Notes: generated by a model from the letters alone, not told the origin. 64,000 nucleotides of DNA from Granulicella paludicola (GCF_025685545.1 NZ_JAGSYC010000025.1:434001-498000), one strand, 5' to 3'. Positions 8,411-17,414 are shown, counted from the first letter of the stretch. Made by a program: numbers and translations.

Positions 8411-9964
8411 TTAGTTCGCGCTGTTGGTCAGCGCGTCCATGTAAGCCACGTCCAGCACGGTGCCCTGGATGGTGATGTTGTAGTTGTTGATTTCCGTACC
8501 AGCTGCCGGAGTCGTGTTGTACCCAGGATCGCGGGGATCGGTGATCGCGCCGCCGGTGTAGAAGGCGTGGATCTGACCGCCATAGGCTGTAAAGACCTTA
8601 TGGAAGCCCTGTACCCAGCAGATGCCCGTCGCGCTGCCGTAGTAATAGAGGTTGTCGTCGGTGTTGGGGTACGCAACGGTGACAGCAGAGGCGGGCGTGC
8701 CGGTGTTCTGCGTCACTGCTGGAACGATCTGCGCTGTCGGCGTGCTCGTTCCGTTCAGGGTCACCATGGTCAGGCAGTTATAGTTGCCGGCCTGGTCCGT
8801 AACGCCCTTGGCATTCAGTTCCTGGGTCGCTGTATACGCTCGCACTCCATTGGCGCACTGTGTCGATCCGACCCAGAGGGTATTGTCATCCGCGAACAAC
8901 AGGCGCGTATGTGTGCCGTCGGAGATCGAAACCGGCGAACCGGCCTTGTAGGTGGACAGATTCAGCAGGGTCAGGTTACCTGCAAACAAGCCGCTACCCT
9001 GGAGTTGTTGCCCCGCCAGATAGAGATAGTTAGAGTCCGAAAGCGCGACCGTGACTCCCCCAGGGATCAGCACCGGATTCGCCACCGGCAACGTCGCCAT
9101 CGCCGATACGTCAGGGCTCGCTGTGGGAACGTTGTTGAAGTCGAGCGTCGACATCTTCAGAAACGCCACGCTGGCAGTCGTTCCACCCGCTTCGGGACCG
9201 CTGTTCAGAACGTCAGCTGTGGTGCCGTCGAGAGAGAAATACACATCGTGCGGACGGTCAAAGGTACCGTTCACCGGTACGATGCAGAAGGTCGGCAGCA
9301 ACAGCGGTTCGCAGTCCACGGATCCGGGGGGAATCACAGGCGTCGTAGTCGCGGGTAGCTTCACCACGCGATAGAGCGTGTTGGAGTTCTTGACCATCGC
9401 CAACATCACGGTATTGCCCTGGGAGACAACGACCTTATCCACGTTCGGCAGGCTGAACGCGTAGCTGCCTCCGCCGTAGGACATCACAAACTGCCCGGTC
9501 GTTTGCGAGGCACCGAGGAAGGTGACTCCGTTTACTGAAGCAGCTGCGGAGGGGGCGTTCGCGCCGAAGCTGACCGCCGTACCGGAGCTGGTTTCCTTGC
9601 TGTAGTTGATGGTCGTCAGCGCGCCATCGTTAGAAGAGAAGACATAGCCGGTGGTCTCTTCCGGATAGTTGATGATCTGGACGGGGTCCAGTTCGGAATA
9701 GCCAGAGATCGTAAAGTGCGTGATCGTGTTCTGAACGTTGCCACGCAGATCGCGCTCGCCATCCAGCATCTCCAGACCGCCGCTAACACCGGTGGTGTAC
9801 GCAGCCATCACGCGATAAAGCAGCCCGCTGGGCGGGGTCGCACGGCCAGCAGTGTTGTACTCAGGGTAGTAATACAGCGGCGCGCGGCAGGAGGAGAGCG
9901 CCAGGGTAGACGCAGCCAAAAGGAGGCCGACATAGAGCCGGACAGAGACACTTCGAATCTTCAA
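8411..9964 (-). CDS. large lipoprotein, probable beta-propeller, unknown function
   Basis: About 517 residues. A lipoprotein signal (VGLLLAASTLALSSC) places it on the outer or inner membrane, and it is rich in short beta-strands, Gly, Thr and Asn. Segments such as YVFSSNDGALTTINY, VMLAMVKNSNTLYRVV and LLFADDNTLWVGS recur at similar spacing, suggesting a WD40/YVTN-like propeller (inference). TTG 9964 is preferred because GGAG stands nine bases upstream and it opens directly with MKIRSV; TTG 9979 is the alternative. It lies just upstream of bshB1, but nothing ties it functionally to thiol metabolism. I do not recognise a named family. Confidence 0.75.
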   Translation of the reverse strand: MKIRSVSVRLYVGLLLAASTLALSSCRAPLYYYPEYNTAGRATPPSGLLYRVMAAYTTGVSGGLEMLDGERDLRGNVQNTITHFTISGYSELDPVQIINYPEETTGYVFSSNDGALTTINYSKETSSGTAVSFGANAPSAAASVNGVTFLGASQTTGQFVMSYGGGSYAFSLPNVDKVVVSQGNTVMLAMVKNSNTLYRVVKLPATTTPVIPPGSVDCEPLLLPTFCIVPVNGTFDRPHDVYFSLDGTTADVLNSGPEAGGTTASVAFLKMSTLDFNNVPTASPDVSAMATLPVANPVLIPGGVTVALSDSNYLYLAGQQLQGSGLFAGNLTLLNLSTYKAGSPVSISDGTHTRLLFADDNTLWVGSTQCANGVRAYTATQELNAKGVTDQAGNYNCLTMVTLNGTSTPTAQIVPAVTQNTGTPASAVTVAYPNTDDNLYYYGSATGICWVQGFHKVFTAYGGQIHAFYTGGAITDPRDPGYNTTPAAGTEINNYNITIQGTVLDVAYMDALTNSAN

Positions 9965-10154
9965 CTTTAACCACTCCAAATCGGTTGCGCCGGTGCGCTG
10001 GGACTTCTACAGACTTCAGACGAGTATATCAGGCAGAGGTGAGCCAGCAGGTCGTCCGGCGGGTGTGGAGAAGGCTCCGGCAGCGGCCCGGCGTTATACG
10101 ATGGAGGTTACGTCTGGACCTTGAGGCGTTAGAAATGAGCAAGAACGGAGATCC

Positions 10155-12062
10155 ATGGCTGCTGCGGTAGAAATGCCCATCGAGGAAAGAAATGACGCGA
10201 TCGCAAAGCTCTTCGCAGGCGAAACTGTGCTCTGCGACGGCGCGATGGGCACGATGTTGTACGGCTGCGGAGTTTTCATCAACCGCTGTTATGACGAACT
10301 GAACGTGACGCAGCCGGAGATCGTCCGTGGCGTGCATGAGCATTATCTGCAGGCGGGCGCGCAGATCATCGAGACCAACACCTTTGGCGCCAACGCCTTC
10401 CGGCTGGAGCGCTTCGGTCTGCGGGACAAGGTCGCCGCCCTTAACCGCGCGGGAGCCACAGTGGCTCGGCGGTGCGTTGAGGCGCAGGCGGAAAAGCAAG
10501 GCACGCAGGCGTTCGTCGCCGGAGCCGTCGGCTCACTCGGCCTGAAGCTCGAACCGGCTGGCGAGACTACGTTGGTGGAAGCGCGCGCCGCGTTTGCAGA
10601 GCAGATCGCCGCGCTGGCTGAAGGCGGCGTCGATCTGCTGATCGCCGAGACGATGATGTCTGTTGCTGAGGCCGAGCAGGCTGTGCTCGCCGCGCGGGAG
10701 GCGGCGCCGCAGCTGAAGATCGTGGTGTTGATGACGGTGGATGAGGCAGGGAACTGTCTCGACGGCAATACGCCGGAGATGGCCGCGCAGACGCTGACTG
10801 CGGCCGGTGCGGATGCGCTAGGCTGCAACTGCAGCGTCGGTCCGGATACAGTGCTGAGCGTGATCGGTCGCATGAGGGCTGTGACGAAGCTGCCGCTTGT
10901 CGCAATGCCGAACGCGGGTATGCCGAAGACCGTTGAGGGCAGGCATATTTATTTGACCTCGCCGGAGTACATGGCGAGCTTCGCGCGTAAGGCTGTGCGT
11001 GCCGGAGCGAGCTGGGTGGGTGGTTGCTGTGGCACTACGCCCGAGCACATTCGCGCCATGCGAGGCGCCTTGCGCGCCTTGGAGGCGCAGGTGGTCGGTG
11101 AGTCTTCCGCACCCGGCATGACGCGGCAGGCAAGCGTTGAGTCAGAGCAGGGCGTTGAGCCGAAACCACTCGCTGAGCGCTCTGGCATTGGACGCCGAAT
11201 TGCTACGGGTGAGTTCGTGACAATGGTGGAGATCGTTCCGCCCAAGGGTTTCGATTCGTCGAAGGAGATTGCGGGAGCGAAGCTGCTGAAAGAGCACGGC
11301 GTCCATGCAATCAACATCCCTGACTCGCCACGAGCCAGCGCTCGAATGAGCGCGATGAGCCTCTGCCTGCAGATCGAACAGCAGGTCGGCATTGAGACGG
11401 TGCTGCACTACACCTGCCGCGACCGCAACGTGCTCGGCATGCAGGGTGACTTGCTCGGTGCAGCTTCCACCGGGCTGAAGAACATTCTGTGCCTCACCGG
11501 CGATCCGCCGAAGATGGGTAACTATCCCGATGCGACGGCAGTCTTCGACGTGGACGCGATCGGCCTGGTGAACATCGTGCGCGACCTGAACCATGGTCTC
11601 GATTTAGGACGCAATCCGATCAATGCATCGGCAGGCTTTACGATCTCGGTCGCCGCGAATCCCGGCGTGCCGGACATCGACCACGAGATCCGCCGCTTTG
11701 AACTGAAGGTCGAAGCCGGTGCCGAGTTCGGCGTTACACAGCCGGTCTTCGATTTGCGGCTGCTGGAACAGTTCCTCCGCCGCATCGAAAGCTTCCGCAT
11801 ACCTATCGTCGCTGGCATCTGGCCGCTCACAAGTTTGCGCAATGCGGAGTTCATGCGCGACCAGCTAAAGGTCTCCATGCCGGAGGAGATACTGAAGCGC
11901 ATGGCGGCGGCGACCAATAAGGAAGAGTCGCTGGAGATTGGATTACAGATCGCGCGCGAGATGCTGGCCAGCGTGCGTGGCGAGGTACAGGGCGTGCAGG
12001 TCAGCGCGCCGTTCGGCAAGTACTCGGCTGCGGTCGAAGTGCTTGAGGGCCTGGAGGGCTAA
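10155..12062 (+). CDS. bifunctional homocysteine S-methyltransferase / methylenetetrahydrofolate reductase
   Basis: A 635-residue fusion similar to YitJ-type proteins. Residues 1-310 form a homocysteine S-methyltransferase barrel with the zinc ligands in LGCNCSVGP (C224/C226 region) and GGCCGTTPEH (C291, C292). Residues 345-620 form a MetF-like flavoprotein barrel with VEIVPPKGFDSS, LHYTCRDRN and LCLTGDPPKMGNYPDA. One chain could make 5-methyl-tetrahydrofolate and pass the methyl group to homocysteine. The cobalamin domain of MetH is absent, so the methyl donor of the first half is uncertain. GGAG precedes the ATG by four bases. The stop overlaps the xseB start (TAATG). Confidence 0.93.
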   Translation: MAAAVEMPIEERNDAIAKLFAGETVLCDGAMGTMLYGCGVFINRCYDELNVTQPEIVRGVHEHYLQAGAQIIETNTFGANAFRLERFGLRDKVAALNRAGATVARRCVEAQAEKQGTQAFVAGAVGSLGLKLEPAGETTLVEARAAFAEQIAALAEGGVDLLIAETMMSVAEAEQAVLAAREAAPQLKIVVLMTVDEAGNCLDGNTPEMAAQTLTAAGADALGCNCSVGPDTVLSVIGRMRAVTKLPLVAMPNAGMPKTVEGRHIYLTSPEYMASFARKAVRAGASWVGGCCGTTPEHIRAMRGALRALEAQVVGESSAPGMTRQASVESEQGVEPKPLAERSGIGRRIATGEFVTMVEIVPPKGFDSSKEIAGAKLLKEHGVHAINIPDSPRASARMSAMSLCLQIEQQVGIETVLHYTCRDRNVLGMQGDLLGAASTGLKNILCLTGDPPKMGNYPDATAVFDVDAIGLVNIVRDLNHGLDLGRNPINASAGFTISVAANPGVPDIDHEIRRFELKVEAGAEFGVTQPVFDLRLLEQFLRRIESFRIPIVAGIWPLTSLRNAEFMRDQLKVSMPEEILKRMAAATNKEESLEIGLQIAREMLASVRGEVQGVQVSAPFGKYSAAVEVLEGLEG

Positions 12063-12322
12063 TGGCGAACTTTGAAGATCAATTGGCAGAACTGGAGAAG
12101 GTGGTCGAAAAGCTTGAGCGCGGCGACCTCTCGCTCGAGGACAACGTAAGCCTGTTCGAACGCGGGATGTCGCTCTCAGACGCCTGCAAGAAGCAGCTCG
12201 CGAACGCAGAGAGCCGCATCGAGGTCTTGCTCGAACCGAAGGAGAACGGGCCGGTGCGGGTGGCTGAGCTGGATGTCGAGGTGGAGGAAGATGATTTGGA
12301 CCTAGACGACGGACGACTTTAG
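12062..12322 (+). CDS. xseB: exodeoxyribonuclease VII small subunit
   Basis: An 86-residue partner of XseA in the single-strand-specific exonuclease VII. The family signature is clear: FEDQLAELEKVVEKLERGDLSLEDNVSLFERGMSL, a helical hairpin that wraps the large subunit. The C-terminus is a very acidic tail (EVEEDDLDLDDG). It starts one base inside the stop of the methyltransferase fusion, so it is translationally coupled, and its last four bases overlap the convergent polyprenyl synthase gene. xseA is not in the window. Confidence 0.93.
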   Translation: MANFEDQLAELEKVVEKLERGDLSLEDNVSLFERGMSLSDACKKQLANAESRIEVLLEPKENGPVRVAELDVEVEEDDLDLDDGRL

Positions 12323-13335
12323 CGGTCGCGAGTCGTAACGAACGTCGGCACCCAGAGCAGGGCACGTTTGTATTCATTCTCCGGTAGCTCGGCGATCGAT
12401 TGGCGCGCTGCTTCTGCATAGGCGCAGGCTGTGTCCATCGCGTAGGCGAGGGAGCCGTGCCGCTGCAGAATCTCCAGAATGTCCTGATGGGCGACGCGGG
12501 CGAAGCTACGGTCAGCGAGCACTGTGCGAATGGCCTCGCGGTCGGCTCCGGTGCCGCGTTCGAGAGCATGGATCACGGCGAGCGTCGCTTTGCCTTCGCG
12601 AAGATCGCTTGCTGCTGGCTTTCCAAGCACATCATCGGTCGCGGTCAGGTCGAGCACATCGTCGACGATCTGGAAGGCCAGGCCAAGGTTGCGACCGTAT
12701 TCGCCGAGTGTCTGCTCGAACGGGGAGTTCTCTTCCTTATCGTGTCCATTGGACGAAGGGTTCGCGATCACCGCGCCGAGCTTCATCGAGACCTGGAAGA
12801 GACACGCAGTCTTGCGATAAATCAGGTCGAAGTACTCTTCCTCGTTAATGAGGTGGCCGAGCTTCTCCATCTGCAGTAGCTCGCCTTCAACCATCTCCTG
12901 CGTCAGCGAGATCAGAAGATCGAGGATGCGGAAGTTCCGCTCTTCAAGGGCAGTCTGGAAGGCCTGCATGTAGAGCCAATCGCCGGCAAGAACACATTTG
13001 GCGTTGCCCCAGGTGGTGTTGGAAGAAGGTCTGCCGCGGCGCGTGCTGGCTTCGTCGATGATGTCGTCGTGGACCAGCGTGGCGGTGTGCAGCATTTCTA
13101 CCACTGCCCCGAGGCGGATGCGAGCGTCGCTCTTGCTCTCGAGCGCCTTGGCCGCGAGGATCAGCAGCAAGGGCCGGATGCGCTTGCCACCACCTGCGAT
13201 GAGGTAGTTGGCAATCTCTGTAACGACAGCGACGGGAGATGCAGACTGACCAGTGAACTCGCGCTCAATGGCGGCGAGGTCGTCCTTGAGGAGGTCGAAG
13301 ACCTCAGCAGCCGACGCGATGGAGATAGAGCTCAC
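12319..13335 (-). CDS. all-trans polyprenyl diphosphate synthase
   Basis: Class I trans-prenyltransferase of 338 residues. It extends allylic diphosphates with isopentenyl diphosphate to make the quinone side chain. Both Asp-rich motifs are present: LVHDDIIDEASTRRG (from about residue 88) and FQIVDDVLDLTATDD (about residue 223). GGGKRIRPLLLILAAKAL holds the substrate-binding Lys/Arg. Small residues precede the first motif, compatible with a long product (C35-C45), but product length cannot be read reliably. The start is GTG 13335 with AGAGGT just upstream. An inserted Ser/Asn/Lys/Glu stretch (about residues 193-205) is extra to most relatives. Confidence 0.92.
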   Translation of the reverse strand: MSSISIASAAEVFDLLKDDLAAIEREFTGQSASPVAVVTEIANYLIAGGGKRIRPLLLILAAKALESKSDARIRLGAVVEMLHTATLVHDDIIDEASTRRGRPSSNTTWGNAKCVLAGDWLYMQAFQTALEERNFRILDLLISLTQEMVEGELLQMEKLGHLINEEEYFDLIYRKTACLFQVSMKLGAVIANPSSNGHDKEENSPFEQTLGEYGRNLGLAFQIVDDVLDLTATDDVLGKPAASDLREGKATLAVIHALERGTGADREAIRTVLADRSFARVAHQDILEILQRHGSLAYAMDTACAYAEAARQSIAELPENEYKRALLWVPTFVTTRDR

Positions 13336-13425
13336 GTACCTCTAAGAGTAGCAGGGTTAGGACGAAGTCCAAAAGCGGCGGGACTGTGGGATACGAAAGT
13401 TATCTAGCTGAGTCGAGTATCCTGC

Positions 13426-13453
13426 AAAACCCATGCCCCAAACGGGACATGGG
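13426..13453 (-). terminator. Rho-independent terminator of yajQ
   Basis: On the minus strand CCCATGTCCC pairs with GGGGCATGGG around a short loop (13430-13453) and is followed by TTTT (13426-13429). It lies 17 bases after the yajQ stop. Confidence 0.75.
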
Positions 13454-13470
13454 CGCATGGATATGTGCCG

Positions 13471-13971
13471 CTAGTTACTGCGGAAGTTGGTGAACTGCAG
13501 CTCGACGCCGAGGTCTTTACCGCGTAGCAGGCCCATGATCTGTTGCAGCGTGTCGCGGTCCTTGCTGGTCACGCGGACTGTGTCGCCCTGGATGCTGGCT
13601 TGCGCCTTCATCTTCGAGTCCTTGATCATCGCGACGATCTTCTTCGCGGGCTCGGACGAGATGCCCTGCTTGAGCTTGATCTTCTGGCGGACGGAGGAGT
13701 TCGAGGCGGGTTCGATCTTCTCGTACTCGAGGTTTTTCAGCGATACGCCGCGCTTGACGAGCTTCTGGCCGAGAATTTCGGTGACCGCGTTGAGCGTGTA
13801 CTCATCCTGCGAGGCGAGTTGAATGGCCTCTTCTTTTTCGAGCACGATCGTTGACTTGGAATTCTTCAGATCGAAGCGTGCGTTGACCTCTTTGGTCGCC
13901 TGGTCGATGGCGTTCTTGACTTCCTGGATCTCTACTTTGCTGACGACGTCGAAGCTGTTATCTGCTGCCAT
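13471..13971 (-). CDS. yajQ: YajQ-family nucleotide-binding protein
   Basis: A 166-residue cytoplasmic protein with two ferredoxin-like halves. It matches the YajQ/UPF0234 family along its whole length: SFDVVSKVEIQEVKNAIDQA at the N-terminus, KKIVAMIKDSKMKAQASIQGD in the middle, and GVELQFTNFR at the C-terminus. Xanthomonas relatives bind cyclic di-GMP and act with transcription factors; whether that applies here is not shown. It ends at its own terminator and lies 45 bases downstream of tatD on the same strand. Confidence 0.95.
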   Translation of the reverse strand: MAADNSFDVVSKVEIQEVKNAIDQATKEVNARFDLKNSKSTIVLEKEEAIQLASQDEYTLNAVTEILGQKLVKRGVSLKNLEYEKIEPASNSSVRQKIKLKQGISSEPAKKIVAMIKDSKMKAQASIQGDTVRVTSKDRDTLQQIMGLLRGKDLGVELQFTNFRSN

Positions 13972-14016
13972 GATGTTTCCTCTTTTGCTTGGATGTTCAT
14001 TATGCCTGATGCGTCG

Positions 14017-14838
14017 CTACGCAGTCGCAGGGAACAGGCGGTGGAAGTTTGCGGTGGTCTGCTCGGCGAGCGATGCTGGCGAGATGCCACGAAGGTTGGC
14101 GACAAAGCTAGCGGTGAGCGCAGTATTTGCTGGCTCGTTGGGCTGGCCGCGCAGCGGGATCGGCGTCAGGAACGGAGCGTCGGTTTCGACAAGGATGCGA
14201 TCGGCGGGCGCTGACGCTGCGACCTGTTGAATCGTCACTGACTTCGGGTACGTGACGTTGCCAGCGAAGCTGAGATAGAAGCCGATGGCGAGCGAGCGCG
14301 CTGCCTGAGCTTCATTGCCGGAGAAGCAGTGCATGATGCCGGGAAGATTGTGCGGTGTCCAATGCTCGGCGAGGAGCGCGAGAAGATCTTCCCAAGCGTC
14401 TGCTGGTTCGTATTTTTGTTTTGCTGCGGGTATCGCGAGCTCCGAGGTTCGGCAGTGGATTGTGATCGGCTTGCGGACGGCAGCGGCGATCTTCAGCTGC
14501 GCGATGAAGGCAGCGTGCTGCGTCGGAATGTCCGGGTTGCCGAGATGGTAGTAATCGAGGCCGATCTCGCCGATAGCGATGCAGCGCGGGTCCTGGACGA
14601 GCGCTGCGAGCTTTGCGAGAGCTTCCGGCGTTGCGCGCTGAGCTTCCTGCGGGTGAATTCCAGCGGTCGCGAAGATTTCGGGGTGCTGGTTTGCGAGTTC
14701 CAAAGCGCGGTGCATCGTGTCTGGACCTTCTCCGATACCGATGGCGAGAAGTTTCCTGACTCCGGCTGCTTCGGCGTTGGCGAGAATCGGCGCGAGGTCT
14801 TCGTAATCGTCGAGATGGCAGTGACTATCGATCAGCAT
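14017..14838 (-). CDS. tatD: TatD-family metal-dependent DNase/hydrolase
   Basis: A 273-residue TIM-barrel hydrolase. Metal ligands are visible in MLIDSHCHLDDYED (HxH), AIGEIGLDYY (Glu), TIHCRTSE (His), MHCFSGNE (His) and LVETDAPFLTP (Asp). Relatives act as 3'-5' exonucleases in DNA repair and may remove D-amino-acid adducts. Length and order of motifs are normal apart from an inserted Lys/Tyr/Glu segment around residues 140-150. It probably precedes yajQ in one transcript. Its upstream side is a 400-base non-coding region. Confidence 0.93.
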   Translation of the reverse strand: MLIDSHCHLDDYEDLAPILANAEAAGVRKLLAIGIGEGPDTMHRALELANQHPEIFATAGIHPQEAQRATPEALAKLAALVQDPRCIAIGEIGLDYYHLGNPDIPTQHAAFIAQLKIAAAVRKPITIHCRTSELAIPAAKQKYEPADAWEDLLALLAEHWTPHNLPGIMHCFSGNEAQAARSLAIGFYLSFAGNVTYPKSVTIQQVAASAPADRILVETDAPFLTPIPLRGQPNEPANTALTASFVANLRGISPASLAEQTTANFHRLFPATA

Positions 14839-15238
14839 ATTGCGATTCCTTGGGGTACCCCCCCACCTTATGGTTCAAAGTCTTGATTGCGCTTGGTTTA
14901 AGCGTGGACTATGAGTGGAAAGTCGTGAAGTGAGTCGGCAAGATGTGGCGGGTGTGACGTGACTCTTGTTTATTCCCTACTGCTATTGTAGCGAATGGCG
15001 CACAGCAAACATCCAAAAGATATCTCTATTCAAATGTGCAGGTTAGGGTAAAAGGGGGCTTGACAGCAAAACAGGGGAAAGGGGGAGAGGAGGGTGAGTG
15101 AAAAGCAAAGGACAGGGGCTTTGAACGCGGAGGGCGGGAAGGTTCTGCGCGAAGGTCGCGAAGGGATCAGGTGGGGATGGATGGAGGACGGTGGTGCTGT
15201 CTGACAGGTATGATGCTCGCGAGTTTTGGAGGTGTGGT
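14839..15238. other. 400-base intergenic region with palindromic GGGGTACCCC and purine-rich tract
   Basis: The region lies between divergent tatD and the cupin pair. At 14853-14863 it holds a G-run/GTAC/C-run palindrome, then a pyrimidine/purine-biased stretch. At 15050-15110 there is a strongly purine-rich tract (AAAAGGGGG-like runs, GGGGGAGAGGAGGG). A TTGACA hexamer lies at 15060-15065 without a convincing -10. Promoters of both flanking genes should be here. No open frame is convincing. Confidence 0.45.
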
Positions 15239-15709
15239 GTGGATGCGATGAATCGGCGGGATGTTCTGGGAGCGTTGGCGGCGTTTGCTGCGCTGGGAGC
15301 GACAGCGGCAGAGGCGCAAACGGGTGGGGCGGGGTCGGAGGATTTGACCGTGTCGCACGTGTTTCGGTTTTCGGAGATGGTGGAGAAGCCTTCGTCGAAC
15401 GGTGGCTGGAGCCGCGCGGTGACGCACGGGACATTGGCGACAGGCGAGATCGTGGAGGTGCATGAGACGATGCTGCCTCCGGGACAGATGCCGCATCCTC
15501 CGCATCGTCATCCGAACTCGGAGTTCATTCTGATTCGCGAGGGCAAGCTGCAGCACCTGAACGAAGGCGTTGCAGATGCACGGCCGGTGGTGCCGGGTGA
15601 CATCATCTTCAATGCTTCGAACCGGCTGCATGGCCTGAAGAATATCGGGACGACCAATGCGCTCTACTTTGTGGTTTCGGTCAGCAAAGGACTGGAGGTG
15701 AAGGCGTGA
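15239..15709 (+). CDS. exported cupin-domain protein (copy 1)
   Basis: About 156 residues. The N-terminus MNRRDVLGALAAFAALGATAAEAQ is a Tat-like or Sec leader, followed by one cupin barrel. The metal-binding pattern is visible as PHPPHRHPNSEFILIREG in motif 1 and the His of NRLHGLKNI in motif 2. GGAGG (15228-15232) stands six bases before GTG 15239, which I prefer; ATG 15248 would start exactly at the leader. It overlaps copy 2 by four bases (GTGA) and is its paralogue. Substrate unknown; small exported cupins of this kind are common in Acidobacteria. Confidence 0.8.
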   Translation: MDAMNRRDVLGALAAFAALGATAAEAQTGGAGSEDLTVSHVFRFSEMVEKPSSNGGWSRAVTHGTLATGEIVEVHETMLPPGQMPHPPHRHPNSEFILIREGKLQHLNEGVADARPVVPGDIIFNASNRLHGLKNIGTTNALYFVVSVSKGLEVKA

Positions 15710-16146
15710 ACCGAAGGTCAGTGATGGTGGGGTTGGCGGCGGCTGGTGTGGCTGCTGTTGCGAGAGGGCAGGAGGCGGAGGTCACGAAGGCCAGCGGTGA
15801 CTTCGCAGGCGGGTCGAAGGTATTCAAGACTAGTTCTGCAGAGCGAACTAAGCTGCCGAATGGTGGCGAGCGGCTGAGTGCGTTTATGGGGACGCTTGCG
15901 ACGGGTGAGACGGCGTCCATGCATGAGAGCTGGATTCCGGCGGGCACACCTGCTCCTGCGCTGCACCGGATCACGCATTCGGAGATGGTCGCGGTGCTCG
16001 AAGGCGAGGTGGAGTTTGAGCACGATGGCAAGAAAGAGCGGGCGGTGGCCGGGGATGTGATCTATGTGGCATACGGGACGACCCATGCGATGCGCAATGC
16101 AGGGACGGGGATGGCGCGCTACATGGTGTTCCAGGTAGGACAATAG
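15706..16146 (+). CDS. exported cupin-domain protein (copy 2)
   Basis: A 146-residue paralogue of the preceding gene, translationally coupled through GTGA. The leader NRRSVMVGLAAAGVAAVARG again has the NRR signature of Tat-dependent export. The cupin core has HRITHSEMVAVLEGEVEFEHDG, where the first metal-binding triad is reduced (H-x-x-x-H then Glu), and GTTHAMRNAG for motif 2. The shared phrase GTLATGE in both copies supports tandem duplication. Function unknown. Confidence 0.8.
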   Translation: MNRRSVMVGLAAAGVAAVARGQEAEVTKASGDFAGGSKVFKTSSAERTKLPNGGERLSAFMGTLATGETASMHESWIPAGTPAPALHRITHSEMVAVLEGEVEFEHDGKKERAVAGDVIYVAYGTTHAMRNAGTGMARYMVFQVGQ

Positions 16147-16186
16147 GCAGCATAGATAGAAATTTCGGTGTACGGGATAGGAAGCA

Positions 16187-16957
16187 GTGCGAGTGCGTGT
16201 ACGTGTCTTTGCTTCGAAGATCAAGAGAGCTGTGCCCCTGTCTTTTCGGGTACATGTGGTGGCAGGGTTCGTTCCCCGGCGTTTCTGGTATGGCAGCGAG
16301 GTGCGGCTGAGTCTGTGGCAGGGTCGGGTGTCGAGCATTGGCTCCCGGCGCAAGGCAACATGGTTGGCGGCGGTGGCGCTGGAGTGGTGGCTTGCCGAAC
16401 TGACGCGGCGTGGCGGGTTTCCGGTGCGTTTCACGGTGGTTGGACTGGAGGCCTTGACCGAGGCGGTTGCACACTCCGGAGGGGTGCTGTTGTGCGGTGT
16501 GCATTTGCCTGGCATGCGCGTAGCTATGCGTGGGCTGATTGAGCATGGCGTGCGAGCCTCGTTTATCGTGACGGCGGAAGAGCACATTGCACCCGAGGGC
16601 GAGTGGTTGGCGACAGGCTGCACGGAGGGCTTGTATCCCGTGGTTCAGGGACCGATGGCGTTGATGCAGATGCGCGGAAGGCTGCAGGCAGGGGAGGTGG
16701 GTGCCTTGTTGATGGACCGCGATCCGCTTGGGCCGTTCTATCCGAACGGGATGCGGTTGGTGGGACGGCTGGGAGCGCAGGTGGTGTTGGTGTGGGCAGA
16801 GTTGGAGGGCGGAGGGGTGAAGGTCACCTGTAAGCGAGCTCCTCATCCGGTCCCGGACACGGAAGACAAGGTGTGGGAGAACCTGGCGGTGCTGGACGAG
16901 CAGCGGGTAAGGATTCTGGCCGATCTCGAGTATCCAGGTATACGCAGCCCCGCATGA
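16187..16957 (+). CDS. LpxL-like acyltransferase homologue with degenerate active site
   Basis: A 256-residue protein aligned by pattern with the LpxL/HtrB acyltransferases. VLLCGVHLPGMRVAMRGLIEHG occupies the HX4D/E site, YPVVQGPMALMQMRGRLQAGEVGALLMDRDP the mid-block, and FYPNGMRLVGRLGAQVV the C-terminal block. The catalytic acid is missing: the motif reads H-LPGM-R, so classic acyl transfer is doubtful. The start is GTG 16187 or GTG 16193, with AGGAAG at 16179-16184 favouring the latter. It may be a polyketide- or arylpolyene-cluster-type acyltransferase relative or an inactive homologue. It follows the cupin pair by 40 bases. Confidence 0.6.
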   Translation: MRVRVRVFASKIKRAVPLSFRVHVVAGFVPRRFWYGSEVRLSLWQGRVSSIGSRRKATWLAAVALEWWLAELTRRGGFPVRFTVVGLEALTEAVAHSGGVLLCGVHLPGMRVAMRGLIEHGVRASFIVTAEEHIAPEGEWLATGCTEGLYPVVQGPMALMQMRGRLQAGEVGALLMDRDPLGPFYPNGMRLVGRLGAQVVLVWAELEGGGVKVTCKRAPHPVPDTEDKVWENLAVLDEQRVRILADLEYPGIRSPA

Positions 16958-17045
16958 AGACATAGGTGCTGCGCGAGGAACGACAGAGCCTGTTGCTGAC
17001 GATGAAGCTTTCAGGAACGGGACGCCTCGCGTGATGGCTGCTGAT

Positions 17046-17414
17046 CTATGGCTTTGGGATGGACGGCCCGAAGGTGGTGATGGCAGCCATTTTGCCCTCC
17101 GTTGAGAAGCGGACATGGTCATGGCCTTTCGCAACGACCTTGCCGTCAGGCTGGGTGAAGACCCAGGTGAACAGGGCGATGTCGTGGTGCGTGGAGATGT
17201 CGTCGATGGTGAAGTACGAGCCGGGGAACTTCGTCTGAAAGCTGTTGATGTCGGCGAGTACGGCTTCGCGACCTCCCTGGAAATCAGCGGTGAAGTAGAG
17301 GAGATCGTCGGCAAAAACTTCATCGAGGATGCTGGTGCGCTGGTCGTCGGTGATCGGTTTCCAAGCCTCTACGTACGTTTCATAGAGTTTCCACGCCTTC
17401 TGATTCTGAGTCAT
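17046..17414 (-). CDS. NTF2-like / SnoaL-like small protein
   Basis: A 122-residue alpha-beta cone protein of the NTF2 superfamily. It has an N-terminal helix with KLYETYVEAWKPITDDQRTSILDEVFADDLLYFTADFQ, then the family's conserved turn GGREAVLADINSF and the strands ALFTWVFTQPDGKVVAKGHDHVRF. Members range from isomerases and hydrolases to simple binding domains, so no reaction can be assigned. It lies downstream of the omega-like gene, separated by two hairpins, so it probably has its own promoter. Confidence 0.75.
   Translation of the reverse strand: MTQNQKAWKLYETYVEAWKPITDDQRTSILDEVFADDLLYFTADFQGGREAVLADINSFQTKFPGSYFTIDDISTHHDIALFTWVFTQPDGKVVAKGHDHVRFSTEGKMAAITTFGPSIPKP

Noticed and set aside
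9965-10154. SAM- or SAH-type riboswitch upstream of the methyltransferase fusion
   Set aside because: The leader is GC-rich and can form stems, but I could not match the conserved core of any known class.
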